Origin: Cepaea nemoralis
Lineage: Eukaryota; Mollusca; Gastropoda; Stylommatophora; Helicidae
Assembly: GCA_014155875.1 (NCBI GenBank)
Contig: JACEFZ010026865.1
Coordinates: forward strand, 202,501 to 266,500
Length of the DNA stretch: 64,000 nucleotides
Direction of reading: 5' to 3'
A model generated the notes under the pieces. It saw only the letters and a program-made list of their open reading frames with translations. It ran no database searches and was not told where the DNA came from. A program made the translations under genes and the position numbers. Positions 1 through 9,810 of this stretch are shown piece after piece (the stretch's first letter is position 1; each line of letters starts with the position of its first letter).

Positions 1-90
1 AATCAGCTGCGGACGATTTGGAAGTAGACCACTATGCGTGGATTTCAATGGTATGAGGCGTGGGCCGTTCAGGCAGTAATGGCACACTTC
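1..90 (+). repeat. SINE-D fragment (3' half)
   Basis: The stretch resembles the middle of the SINE copies at 17.1 kb and 51.7 kb: a cgatttgg-cagaccac segment, a 'ggtatgaggcg' segment and a 'cagtaatggcacact' segment occur in the same order. It is cut by the window edge, so the tRNA head is not visible. Confidence 0.5.
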
Positions 91-300
91 TTATAGTCCA
101 TGCTGTGTGGCGTTGGTGATCATGTCTGTCCACATCTTCTGTCTCATGTACTGCCAATCCTCTTATAGTCCATGCTGTGTGGCGTTGGTGATCATGTCAG
201 GCCACAACCTTCTGTCTCGTGTACTGCCAATCCTCTTATAGTCCATGCCGTGTGGCGTTGGTGATCATGTCAGGCCACAACCTTCTGTCTCGTGTACTAC
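91..300 (-). repeat. Triplicated LINE 3'-end fragment (72-73 bp period)
   Basis: Three direct copies start near 91, 163 and 236, each beginning ttatagtccatg. Read on the minus strand they resemble the last codons of a LINE ORF, matching the C-terminus seen intact at 44.6-44.7 kb (WTGMITYATRHGL then stop). The same sequence recurs once at 41.9-42.0 kb. This looks like tandem duplication of a dead LINE tail rather than a gene. Confidence 0.6.
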
Positions 301-864
301 GAATCTTTTGTAACACCGACGTTCCTCCATGCCATGATATCAAAGTGTCCAGCAACTTCTCTCTTGGTCTCCCTATGCCTCTCTTCCACCTCGGCTATCC
401 CGCTGTGACGACAACTCCAACTTCTCCCCTATCATGAAACGCACATAGAACGTCGACTGTCCTCTCCTGACTCTTGTCCTCATCTCAACTGACAAAAATA
501 ATTGCGTAGTGTGTTCTTCATCTTGTGAAATGCTGCCTTTACTTTGGCAAACTTCCGAACGTAAATATTGCCTAGTAAGACACACAGAGCCAGAAATGCT
601 GGTGTTGAAAACCACGTCCTGTAAATGACATGCAAGTAATCGTGATGTCAATATCTGTCTGTGAAGTTCCTGCATGTCTCCATACACTGGTCGCTGGTAT
701 TCCAGGTCCGGAGAACTTCTCCAAGTGGTTATAGGAATCAATGTGAAGACATTGGTGTCCTGGTAGAACAATGGTGGAGTGAAGGGCCGTTTGGTTAGTT
801 AGACCATACACCACCAAACGTTGTCGAAGTCTGACCGGGTGTATTTTATCACAGCGTATCAGGC

Positions 865-1440
865 TAGGCATTTATCTACCTAACTACTTACTTACCTACC
901 TATCCACAGATTCATCCATTCATCAGCACTTCCACATATTAGTCAGTACGTGAGTCCTTCCATCATGTGATCCATTTATCCAAATATCCATACATCCTTG
1001 CGTCTGTTGGTGGATTCGTCTGCCAGGCAATCAGTTTACATACCTACCTAACTGCCTACCCACCTATCCACCTACCTAACCCATCTACCTAGTATCTGTC
1101 TGCCTATATTTCTACATACCGGCCTATCGTCTTGTTGTCTGCCTGCCTATCTATCCCGCAGCATGTATTTCTCTACGTATCTATCTATAGATATGTCTGC
1201 CTTTAGACATCTGTCTGCTTATGGATGTCTTATAAGACTATGGATATTTCAGTGTGTCTGGATATCTGTCTGCTTATGGATATGCTATGTCTTACTATGG
1301 ATATTTCAGTGTGTCTGACAATGAAAATGTCTTTTCTGTATATGGATACGTACATGTGTCCACGGATATGTATGTCTATGCATATGTCTGTCATTCTATG
1401 GATTTGTCTGTCAAACGTATATATCCACTTGCATATCCAA
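865..1440. repeat. Degenerate low-complexity tracts (CCTA-like, then TATGGATAT-like)
   Basis: From 865 to about 1160 the sequence is a degenerate cctacctaacc-type tetranucleotide tract. From about 1170 to 1440 it becomes an imperfect tandem of 'tatggatatttcagtgtgtctg'-like words. The ORFs here exist only because the repeat lacks stops. Nothing gene-like is visible between 300 and 1940. Confidence 0.55.
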
Positions 1441-1939
1441 TAATGTAATTTTCTGCCTCTGTGCTTGCCGTTCATTTCCTTCATCCTCTTTGTTACTACG
1501 AGCACTTTCAGAACCCACAAAAGTAACCTATTTGCTTTCCCATAATTTCCTTTCCACCCACGAACCATTGACCAGAAAATAGCTATTAGACCGCTCAATG
1601 TGAAATAATTTTCCGCCATCTGCTTTCAGAAGCTGTTTTATTATTATCGTTTCCACTTCCCGAGTCACACCTCGTTAAACTACATCCGACGACACTGCCA
1701 GGAAAAAATTGAAAATTCAGGCCAAAAATAAAATAAATAAATTTGGAAATTGCCACTTAAAGCCAGCTGTAATTTGAAATAATATGTCGCGGTAAAGGAC
1801 GACAATTAAACAAATGTAAGTGGTGAAAACAGCAAATAACACACCTTGGTGAAACCTCACTTCAAGAGACTGAAACATACACCTGTTTTGGGAAGCAATG
1901 TAGACACAGATAGGGGAACAGATAGAAATATTAACATTG

Positions 1940-2500
1940 AGTTGAGTTGAGTTGAGCTAAGAACAACGTTACTGCACTCAGGATATTCCCATATTCGCTC
2001 CGTCCCCTCGTTCAACAGCCAGCGAAGAGTCACACTACTAATCGTTCCCACCGCTATCTGATTGAAAGTTCTCCTGGTCTTCCCACTCAGTTTAGAAATT
2101 CTAGCAGAACCCCCGCTAATCCCCTACAATCTCATCCTTTCCACATATGGGTTCTCAATCTGTTCCCCCATCTTCTCCACCTGGTCCCAAAGGCGCACAA
2201 CCACCTCTCCCATGTCCATAGGTAATCTACCACCTAGATGTGCATTCCCTACCAGTCTATCAGCCTGTGTATTCCCTCACACTCCCGCATCACCAGGGCA
2301 AAAAATCCATACAATTCTCATAATCCGTGTCCTCTGAAGCGAGGATAGCCATTCCACACGGAACATTCCTTTCTCCTCCTTACTAAGCATACTCACTGAG
2401 CCCGTGATGAAGACAATGTGTGTTGCAGTTAACTCCATTGTTAAATCGGTACTAAAGTATGGGTAAGAAAGATGGGGAATTACACATAAATTACAAATAT
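1940..2500 (-). pseudogene. Decayed I-like LINE 3' fragment
   Basis: On the minus strand, peptide pieces match the end of the better preserved I-like LINE at 58.4-59.5 kb: a 'FCPGDAGVWGN' segment near 2310 corresponds to the RNase H tail motif (H/D-AGV-GN-ADRL), and 'VTLRWLL' near 2020 matches the 3' end shared with 58.5 kb and 52.7 kb. Frames are broken and there is no complete domain. Function is lost. Confidence 0.5.
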
Positions 2501-2786
2501 TCACTAATTCTGTGAATAGTGGAAATACGATGATATGACAGAATCACCAAAGTAGAGCTCATGGGGAGAACAAAACAAATCCCAGGGAACCATGGAAAAG
2601 ACGATGGGGTTGGATAGGGCAGGCACTGAGAACACCCGAGAACAATACGATATAACTAGATACTTTCTTGTGTGGAACCAACAAGGCAAATGAAATAGCG
2701 GGTGAATTAAAACACTATGAAGAAGAGAACTGCAGACAGAGATTAATAATAATGGGAGGACAAGGGAGGGAGCTGCAGAGATATTT
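2430..2786 (+). pseudogene. LINE RT C-terminal fragment
   Basis: The segment shares 'gatatgacagaatcaccaa' and 'gagctcatggg' with the triplicated region at 48.4-48.9 kb. Translated on the plus strand it resembles the post-RT region of LINE-B (WQDKITNTE-like). Stops and frameshifts are frequent, so it is a dead fragment. Confidence 0.4.
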
Positions 2787-3030
2787 TTTTTTTGCATATC
2801 CTTTATAGGACATCGCTGTCAACACCAGCATCTTTCAGCTGTATGTTGATCTCTTGGCAAGATTACGCTCAGTAGTTTGCCATTGCTTTCTGAGCGGCCG
2901 TCTCACATACCCCGTAAGTTACCGATGCGATTCGAACCACTGCTGATTCCCACCGTCATCACGTTACCGACGAGAGTATACGAGATTACGGAGAAAAGTC
3001 ATAACCTCTAAGCCACGAAGCCGGCCGCAG
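2787..3030 (-). repeat. tRNA-derived SINE (SINE-C), complete copy
   Basis: On the minus strand the head has a good A box (TGGCTTAGAGG, plus positions about 3010-3020) and a B-box-like GGTTCGAATCG (about 2930-2940). The body then runs to a 3' end in ...GGATATGCAA followed by a T-run. The direct duplication 'gagatat' is found on both sides. A second copy with a clearer duplication lies at 46.1-46.3 kb. The 3' end is shared with SINE-D, suggesting mobilisation by the same LINE. Confidence 0.75.
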
Positions 3031-3132
3031 GAGATATAGGACGGCCAAATATAGGACGGCTTGGCGCGGTTTGGTTTAGGGCCTATGTCCAAATGGAGCA
3101 ATACTCCATCTATATATATTTACATATATATA

Positions 3133-3984
3133 CTGGAAGGCCCCGGTTAACGTCGGGGTTACGTTCTTGGAAAGTGCCACTTTAAGTGCAACGACGTATA
3201 GCGAAACACTATTTCGCATAGAATTAAATGAAATACAGTATATTATGTAATGTTTATTTTTATGGTTGTTGATATTTATTCGTTAAATACAGGTGGATTG
3301 GAGGGCGAGTGGTAGAATTATTGGGATGTAGAAGCACTACTAGTACTGCTCTCACCAGCTTTCTTAGCTAGATGTTCATAGACACACTTTGATTTCTCTT
3401 GGATAGCCATCTTGTTCACAGGCATGTTCCGTTAGTTCTGGTCTTCAATCCAGACGGCCAATAGTGCTTCCATGTTTTCCATAAGAGTATTTCTGGTAGG
3501 AGTGCTCTTGGAAGCACTCAAAGGGGTTACGTCTTTAGCACCCTCTTTGATTTTGTCAGCACCTGCACGAATTGTCCTTACCGTGGTTGGAGGTAAATCA
3601 TGGACTTTACCGATATCAACAGCCCGATCGCCAGCCTCAAAACGACATAGCACATCTAACTTCACCTCAAGAATAACACTTTTCCTGGTTATCTTACAAC
3701 CAGACACACTATCAGCACATACTGTGCGCTTTGAACTTGTAATTATGGGTAATACGATAAAATATGATTTTTACGATGGTATGACAGAATCACCAATAGA
3801 TTTAATACGATAAAATCCTGGGAAAACGCACTGCAAAACAATGTAAAATAGTGACGTTAACGCAGCAGGTGTCGACGTTATAGCGGAACGTAGCGACATA
3901 AAGTGAACTTATGTTCCATCGTGACAACGACGTTGTAGCGAAACGACGACGTAAACCGAAGCGACGTATAGCGGGGCCATCCTG
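3133..3984 (-). mobile_element. Tigger/pogo-like DNA transposon, internally deleted
   Basis: The ends are inverted: ctggaaggccccg at 3133 and the complement of ggggccatcctg at 3973-3984, flanked on both sides by TA, the target used by the pogo/Tigger (IS630-Tc1) superfamily. The subterminal arms both carry cgacgtatagcg-like words. The interior retains only a short transposase N-terminus on the minus strand. With about 850 bp and no DDE domain, the element is non-autonomous. Confidence 0.75.
3432..3707 (-). pseudogene. CENP-B/Tigger-type HTH remnant of transposase
   Basis: The 91-residue open frame contains a segment like 'ILEVKLDVLCRFEAGDRAVD' followed by 'LPPTTVRTI', the layout of the CENP-B N-terminal / pogo helix-turn-helix that binds transposon ends. 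It then runs into a short linker and stops. The second HTH and the DDD/DDE catalytic core are missing. Position inside Tigger-like TIRs supports the assignment. It is not expected to be a functional transposase. Confidence 0.7.
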
Positions 3985-3998
3985 TATAGGTGTGTGTT

Positions 3999-4001
<3 letters not shown>

Positions 4002-4073
<72 letters not shown>
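4002..4073. repeat. (TA)n microsatellite
   Basis: Uninterrupted TA dinucleotides immediately right of the Tigger-like element. Confidence 0.95.
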
Positions 4074-4079
<6 letters not shown>

Positions 4080-4277
4080 CTTTGGCGTATTCAATCTGCT
4101 CTAGAGCCTTACAGAAACAAGAGAGGCACCCAACTCTTCAGCAAATGAAAGCAGCCCTGTTTTATTTCATGTCGTCTATTATTGGCCCCTGCAGGCATGG
4201 CCACAGATCCAGGATATGAAACACACACGTTTAGATGACATTGTCTGTCTGCACGATGTCTTTGGAACAGGCAATAG

Positions 4278-4290
4278 TGGTGTGTGTGTG

Positions 4291-4322
<32 letters not shown>

Positions 4323-4339
4323 TGCGTGTGTGTGTGTGT
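4278..4339. repeat. (TG)n/(CGTG)n microsatellite
   Basis: A GT run grading into GTGC tetramers and back to GT. Confidence 0.9.
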
Positions 4340-4809
4340 CCCAGGGTATACATGCTATCAGATGAAATTCCCTCTGTTTTTGTGTTAAAATTGGTTCTTT
4401 AATGAATTGTTTGACTGTTATTGTTTTTTTTTAAATCCCGGACAATTACATTCTTCTTGGGTTAGAATTAAATTGTAAGAAGACACAGATTATGGTCGAC
4501 ACCAAGAAGAAGGAAATACCACAATGTAATATATAAGTCTTTAAGCGATTCATAATAAACTAGGCACTTTCAAAGAGGTAGTTTGCCGTTGCTTTCCTCT
4601 ATGGCAGTGACCATACTGGCCGGATGACCGCAATCATTGTCTCTCGAAAGAGATCTTCTGCTTGCCGTCGCGAAACTCGAGACCATAACCAACAAATATC
4701 TGTCGGCTGCCCTCAAAATTTCATCCACCACCTGCCTTCCGTGGCTTCTTTTGAACACTTCCAATACACGAAAACGAAATAACATCACATAATCCAAAGG
4801 AAGAACACT

Positions 4810-5091
4810 CATCATCTCATCTCATCATGTTCCTCTTGTACCTTGCGGTGTCGAGGTGAAGTATAAACTTCGTGAGAGTGCCCGGTTATGGGCTTCGTAT
4901 ATCGACATTCCCATGGATTCTGTTATTCCCTCAGTCCAACGTTTACGTGGTCGACCTCTTCCTCTGTTTCCATCTGGTCTGTACATCATTGCTTGTTGTG
5001 GCATGCTGTTGACTGGTAGCCTACTTGCATGGCCAAACCATTTGACTTGCTGCTTTCTAATAAAATCTAGAGCAGCTTTAACCCCTACTTT
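4810..5091 (-). mobile_element. LINE-C 3'-end insertion nested in LINE-A 5' UTR
   Basis: Compared with the uninterrupted UTR at about 12940-12955 ('aacactatccacacgg'), this copy has 'aacact' then 282 extra bases then 'ccacacg'. The extra bases encode, on minus, the LINE-C C-terminus (KAALDFIRKQQVKWFGHASR and onward) with a (GATGA)n-type tail at the left. No clear target duplication was found. Confidence 0.75.
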
Positions 5092-5305
5092 CCACACGAA
5101 TTCCACGGGAATTTCCATAGGAAATCCACAGAAAAACACCGAACAGCGTCTCCCCTAAGAACAACGAGTCATCGCGTCGCCATTATACCGGAAGAGTTTG
5201 GTATGGTATTCCCAATAATATGAATAACTAAGTGGAAGATCAGTAACAATATGGGACTCTATCGAGGCCCCGTAACTGGAATGGGGATACATAGAGCCTG
5301 TTCTT

Positions 5306-5707
5306 TTGTATGGATGTGAAACTTGGACAATGTGCAGTCAAGCTGAAAAACATCTGATGGCTGCAGAAATGTGGTTTCTGAGGAAAATGCAAAGAATACC
5401 ATGGACAGATAGAAAAACCAATGACCAAGTACTACAAGAGACAAATGAAAATCGTAGATTGATTAGAGAAATTAGACGTAGACAGTCAAAATTTTTTGGA
5501 CATGTTATGAGAAGAAATGGACTGGAGAACTTAGTGACAGCTGGCAAGATCGAAGGGAACAGACCAAGAGGAAGACCGAGAGGAAAATACCTGGATGGCT
5601 TGGCCACATGGCATGGACGAGACAGGAACACTGAGCTGATCCACGACTCTGGTGATCGAGTGAAATGGCGAATCATGACCGCCCACGATTTCCGGCATGG
5701 CACATGA
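5306..5707 (+). pseudogene. LINE-A ORF C-terminal fragment (133 aa)
   Basis: The open frame begins at MYGCETWTMCSQAEKH and continues to the natural stop before the (TGAT)n tail. It is nearly identical to the last 133 residues of the 614-residue RT ORF at 9811-11655. The RT catalytic core is absent, so it is a 5'-truncated piece belonging to the twin-primed insertion. Confidence 0.8.
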
Positions 5708-6330
5708 TTGATTGATTGAATATATAAGTAAATGGGAATATTCTCAAACATGTGAATCGGTACAATTATCTCGGAACAGTCATAACATCTGATGGGAGAT
5801 GCCTTGAAGAGATTAGAACAAGAATCGCATTTGCAAAGGTAGCCTTTTGCAAGATTAAAAACATAATGACCAATAAAAAGAAGTCATTTGCAGCGAGAAC
5901 AAGAGTGTTGAGATGCTACATAGAACCTATGCTTTTGTATGGATGTGAAGCGTGGACAATAAACAGACAAGCTAAAAAACATCTGACGGCTGTGGAAATG
6001 TGGCTTCTGAGGGAAATGCAAAGAATACGATGGACAGACTGAAAAATCAATGACCAAGTCCTACAATAAACAAATGAAAACCGTAAACTGCTAGAGAAAT
6101 TGGACGTAGTCAGTCGCAATTTTTGGTCACTTATGAGAAGAAATAAATTGAAGAACTTGGTGATAACAAGCAAGATCTAGGGGAAGAGATCAAGGGTAGG
6201 GCAGAAAAGTAAATAATTGGATGGCTTGGCCGCATGGCATGGTCGAGACAGAAACGCTGAGCTGATCCATGACTCTGGTGATCGAGTGAGATGGCAAAAC
6301 ACGCTTACCGGCATGGCACATGATGAGGGT

Positions 6331-7609
6331 GATGCTTCTTGAATATATCGTTTGGTTGTTTTCTTTGGGGGAAATTGTATGCTTCGTATGTTTATCATTA
6401 TAATCATTGCCAGCGTCATCAGTAGTATTCCCATTAGTATCACCATCATCTTCACTATCATCGCCAAGATCGTTGTTATCTGTCAGAAGTCGGGGTGCCC
6501 CACCGGCTTGATGAACGTATTATTCACTGGCGAGCAACCCCAAATAGTCAGAAACTGACTAGGGACAAAATCTATATGGCTGAACTATAGATTAGGCCCA
6601 TGAATATCCAACGTACAGCTCTAAGTGGCTCGTTACAAAATTGAAATGAACTGTGCTGAATATTCGCCAAGGACTAGGAAAGAGAAGGTTAGCTAGGATA
6701 GATTTTTAAGTCTGAATTAAAGTTTAAAGACAACTATCCTAGTACAGGTTTTTCTCCCTGACTGCTCCTTTCCTTGGTGTGTAAGTGAACCCCCACCAAT
6801 GTACACAACAACACGTATGCACAATTGGAAAAAAATATAATGACAGAACTATGAGTTACAATACTACAACATTTATTTGCTAATCATAACAATAGACATA
6901 GGATGATTGTCAATATGAGGATGATGAAATCATATACATATTGATATTGATGACAAACATTACGTAACTTTACTTGTCACTCGATCTATCTGGATCTGTG
7001 GTCCAGATCCCCACTCTCCAGTAGACACACACAAAAGAGAACAGCTTGCCGGTATTCTGACGATCCTGTCAGTCCTGACACTCCTAGTCTTCACTCGTCC
7101 TTGAGATCTACAACATAGGTGCTCCTTGTGAGAGCTTGAAAGGAAGTCAAGAATGTGTTATATCTAATTCTACATCAGCGCAATCCTAATTAAAACATAT
7201 CATAACACAAACATATACAATGACCAGTCTGGCCAAGTTTATCTTCCAGCTCTACTGTGTTCACCATCCTCCTTCTCCCTACTGTCTTTAGTCTGGGACG
7301 GGCTTTTCAATTGTCTCACACGCCTGTAATGATTACATTTCTGCCGCCCCATGTCCATGTCGTACAGCCGCTCCGTCCAAAGTTAGTTTAGCAGCTCACA
7401 GGGTCGGTAATGGTATTATAATAATGCCTGATCATCCGGGCTTACAAGCCGTGACCAGTAGCTGTGCCAGGTTTCCATGCATTACCGTGGACGCACGCCC
7501 AAATTACACTGAGAAAGTTTAGCACCATATACCCTATACCAATTGTGGGTAATGTCTGTACCATTACACCTCTGCTTCCAACACAATCATTGGCCAATGT
7601 GCCAATGCG
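6331..7609. other. AT-rich DNA, no feature recognised
   Basis: I see no coding frame, tRNA-like head or terminal repeat. It may be continuous with 8238-9791, because the insertion at 7623-8224 interrupts it. Confidence 0.4.
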
Positions 7610-7622
7610 CAGACAATAGCAT

Positions 7623-8224
7623 CTCATCTCATCTCATCTCATCTCATCATGTTCCTCTTGTACCTTGCGGTGTCGAGATGAAGTATAAACTTCGTGAGAG
7701 TGCCCGGTTATGGGCTTCGTATATCGACATTCCCATGGATTCTGTTATTCCCTCAGTCCAACGTTTACGTGGTCGGCCTCTTCCTCTGTTTCCATCTGGT
7801 CTGTACATCATTGCTTGTTGTGGCATGCTGTTGACTGGTAGCCTACTTGCATGGCCAAACCATTTGACTTGCTGCTTTCTAATAAAATCTAGAGCAGCTT
7901 TAACCCCTACTTTAGTCAGTCCGTTTATACTTCTTGGTTTTTCTACGAGCAGTATGAAGATCCCCTGCCGGCTTGCTAGGCCAGTCGCAGGTTTAGGACA
8001 CTAATCTGACCACAGGGAGTCCATCCCCTATGGCGAGCCATAGCCCCGTTAGCCCATGACCTCGCGGTCATGGTTGCCCGGTCTGCACCACTTGGAGGTG
8101 GGGGTTGACTTGTGTAGTCTGCGGGTCATCGGCAGGCTACTAATTTTCGCTCTTCACCCCTCCTGGGAGAGGCTAGCCGATCCTAACCCTGCTGGCTGCA
8201 GGGCCAGGCGCATTCCACACCTTA
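7623..8224 (-). mobile_element. Internally deleted LINE-C derivative with 13-bp target duplication
   Basis: The direct repeat 'cagacaatagcat' occurs at 7610-7622 and 8225-8237. On the minus strand the 602-bp body has a 5' GC-rich leader (8224 to about 7915, resembling a LINE 5' UTR), then jumps straight into the last about 270 bp of LINE-C coding sequence (KAALDFIRKQQ...), and ends in a (GATGA)n tail at 7623-7646. The junction lies at about 7911, exactly where the 4.8-kb fragment also begins. It has no RT and must be non-autonomous. Confidence 0.8.
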
Positions 8225-8237
8225 CAGACAATAGCAT

Positions 8238-9791
8238 AACACTTCATATTGGTAGGTTTGCATATGACAAATCAATATATCAAACATCCAATACACATAA
8301 ACATATTGATTAAACTAGACATATTATGATACTTTAACATCATAGCATAATGCACTAGTTAGTTTATGAAATTACAAATACATACATCCAACATATCCGT
8401 AAACATTATATTACTTCAAGATGGACATCTAATGATACTCAACATAATAGCATCAGGCATTATTAATGAGTACTAATATTGTATAGCTACAAAATGAGAT
8501 ATACAACAAGTCTAATTGAAGTGACCACACAGACCAGCCATATTTGCTGACCTGCTCGGTTTAATCACCACTTAGTTACTGCTGTTGTAAGAATTAACTA
8601 AATAGTCAGTTGACTATATTCTGTACAACAAATGCACACACCAAAAAGGAGACTAGTCTAGTTTAGAAAGAAATGGCAAGCATCTGCTACGACACCTCAA
8701 GTATATCTAGACAAGACCTGCCTTCCATAAGTTTCTACTTCTCAGAAGAGTAGCACTTACAGCACAATGATATTGAACACAGAACTTAGAAAAAACACTC
8801 AAGTAACCTATGACAATGATAGTTCTTGCAATAACCTAAATCAGATATAGACTGAAAGTTCATATGTCTAAAAGACTGTTGCATAGTTACTAAGAAATCC
8901 TTCCTAGAAGCCAACATAATAATCATGCATATGACTACAGACATTGAGCTGGCTGCCTACCTGTTCTGAAGTCAGACTTAATCTAAAGGGAAAAAGTCTA
9001 GCAGGGGTTTTTATACCTAGCCTAGCAGTAGACACTTATCTCCCCGGAATTCCATTCATAAATTCTTCTTATCTCCTCCTGACGTTAATTGCAATTATCT
9101 CCAAGTCTGTCCAGTCATAAAAATTCTTTCTGCATGCACACTAGCCTTCACACCTGTGGGTCTGACCATTATTAGCCCACTGAGTCTTATCAGTGATTTC
9201 ACACCTACCTGAGTCTGCCAGTCAGAGTGGACGGGGCTTGTTTATAGCCCTGGGGCTATTATCTCCATCTGGCGTTAATTGCCTTTATTCAACCAATGGC
9301 CCAGTTCATTGTTGATTCAGCCAGGGTCTACCCGGACGAGAAGGTGTCAATGTGTCTGTGTGGTGTCATAGCCCGTCTGGGTCAGCAGTTTTCCAAGGTG
9401 TAGACTAATTTAAATTATCTAGTTGTGTCCATCTCAAGTATCCCATTTTACTTGCCATCTGCAAGCTTACGTCATGGCTAGAGGCTTTTTGTGAATAATC
9501 TTACCTCACGACTAGATAGCTGTGGAGCAGCGAGATTAATTCATTCTTTCTCAATTTGGCCTCTCAAATTTGGAGACCGAGAAAAATATTCTGGGATGTT
9601 AAGGCAGCATTCCACGACATTATCACACAACCACCAGATACTGATACAACTACACAAAAATATACAACAGTTCTTAAGCTAGTGCTGATCCGCAATGGGA
9701 GTAGTTCCTAGTGTACAGCGCTCTTCATGTGCACAAATCGACTCCGAATTTGTCTATAAGAAGTACGTTCAAAAGCCGGGATAGTCTTCTT
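8238..9791. other. AT-rich DNA with short internal repeats, no gene seen
   Basis: Two related words of about 48 bp, containing ttatctcc and cgttaattgc, occur near 9070 and 9250. No ORF of substance and no terminal repeat were found. Confidence 0.4.
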
Positions 9792-9810
9792 TGTGTGTTC
9801 AATCAATCAA

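Larger units (their letters stand above)
4538..5718. mobile_element. LINE-A insertion with inverted 5' part (twin-priming structure)
   Basis: The left part (4538-5187) is LINE-A 5' UTR in minus orientation, matching 12670-13040. The right part (5283-5718) is the LINE-A 3' end in plus orientation, ending in (TGAT)n. A 10-bp duplication 'aatatataag' flanks both sides. Inverted 5' plus forward 3' with one target duplication is the hallmark of twin priming by non-LTR retrotransposons. About 95 bp at 5188-5282 is unassigned and may be filler or further UTR. The inverted part is itself interrupted by a LINE-C tail. Confidence 0.75.
4441..6330 (+). pseudogene. Old LINE-A (RTE-like) 3' copy, split by a nested insertion
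   Basis: Two pieces of one LINE are visible: 4441-4537 encodes the 'LELNCKKTQIM' segment and 5719-6330 resumes at the next codons (NRYNYLGTVITSDGR) and runs to the 3' end. The pieces join at the duplicated 'aatatataag' (4528-4537 and 5719-5728), so 4538-5718 is an insertion. The frame is decayed after about 6040. Confidence 0.75.
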
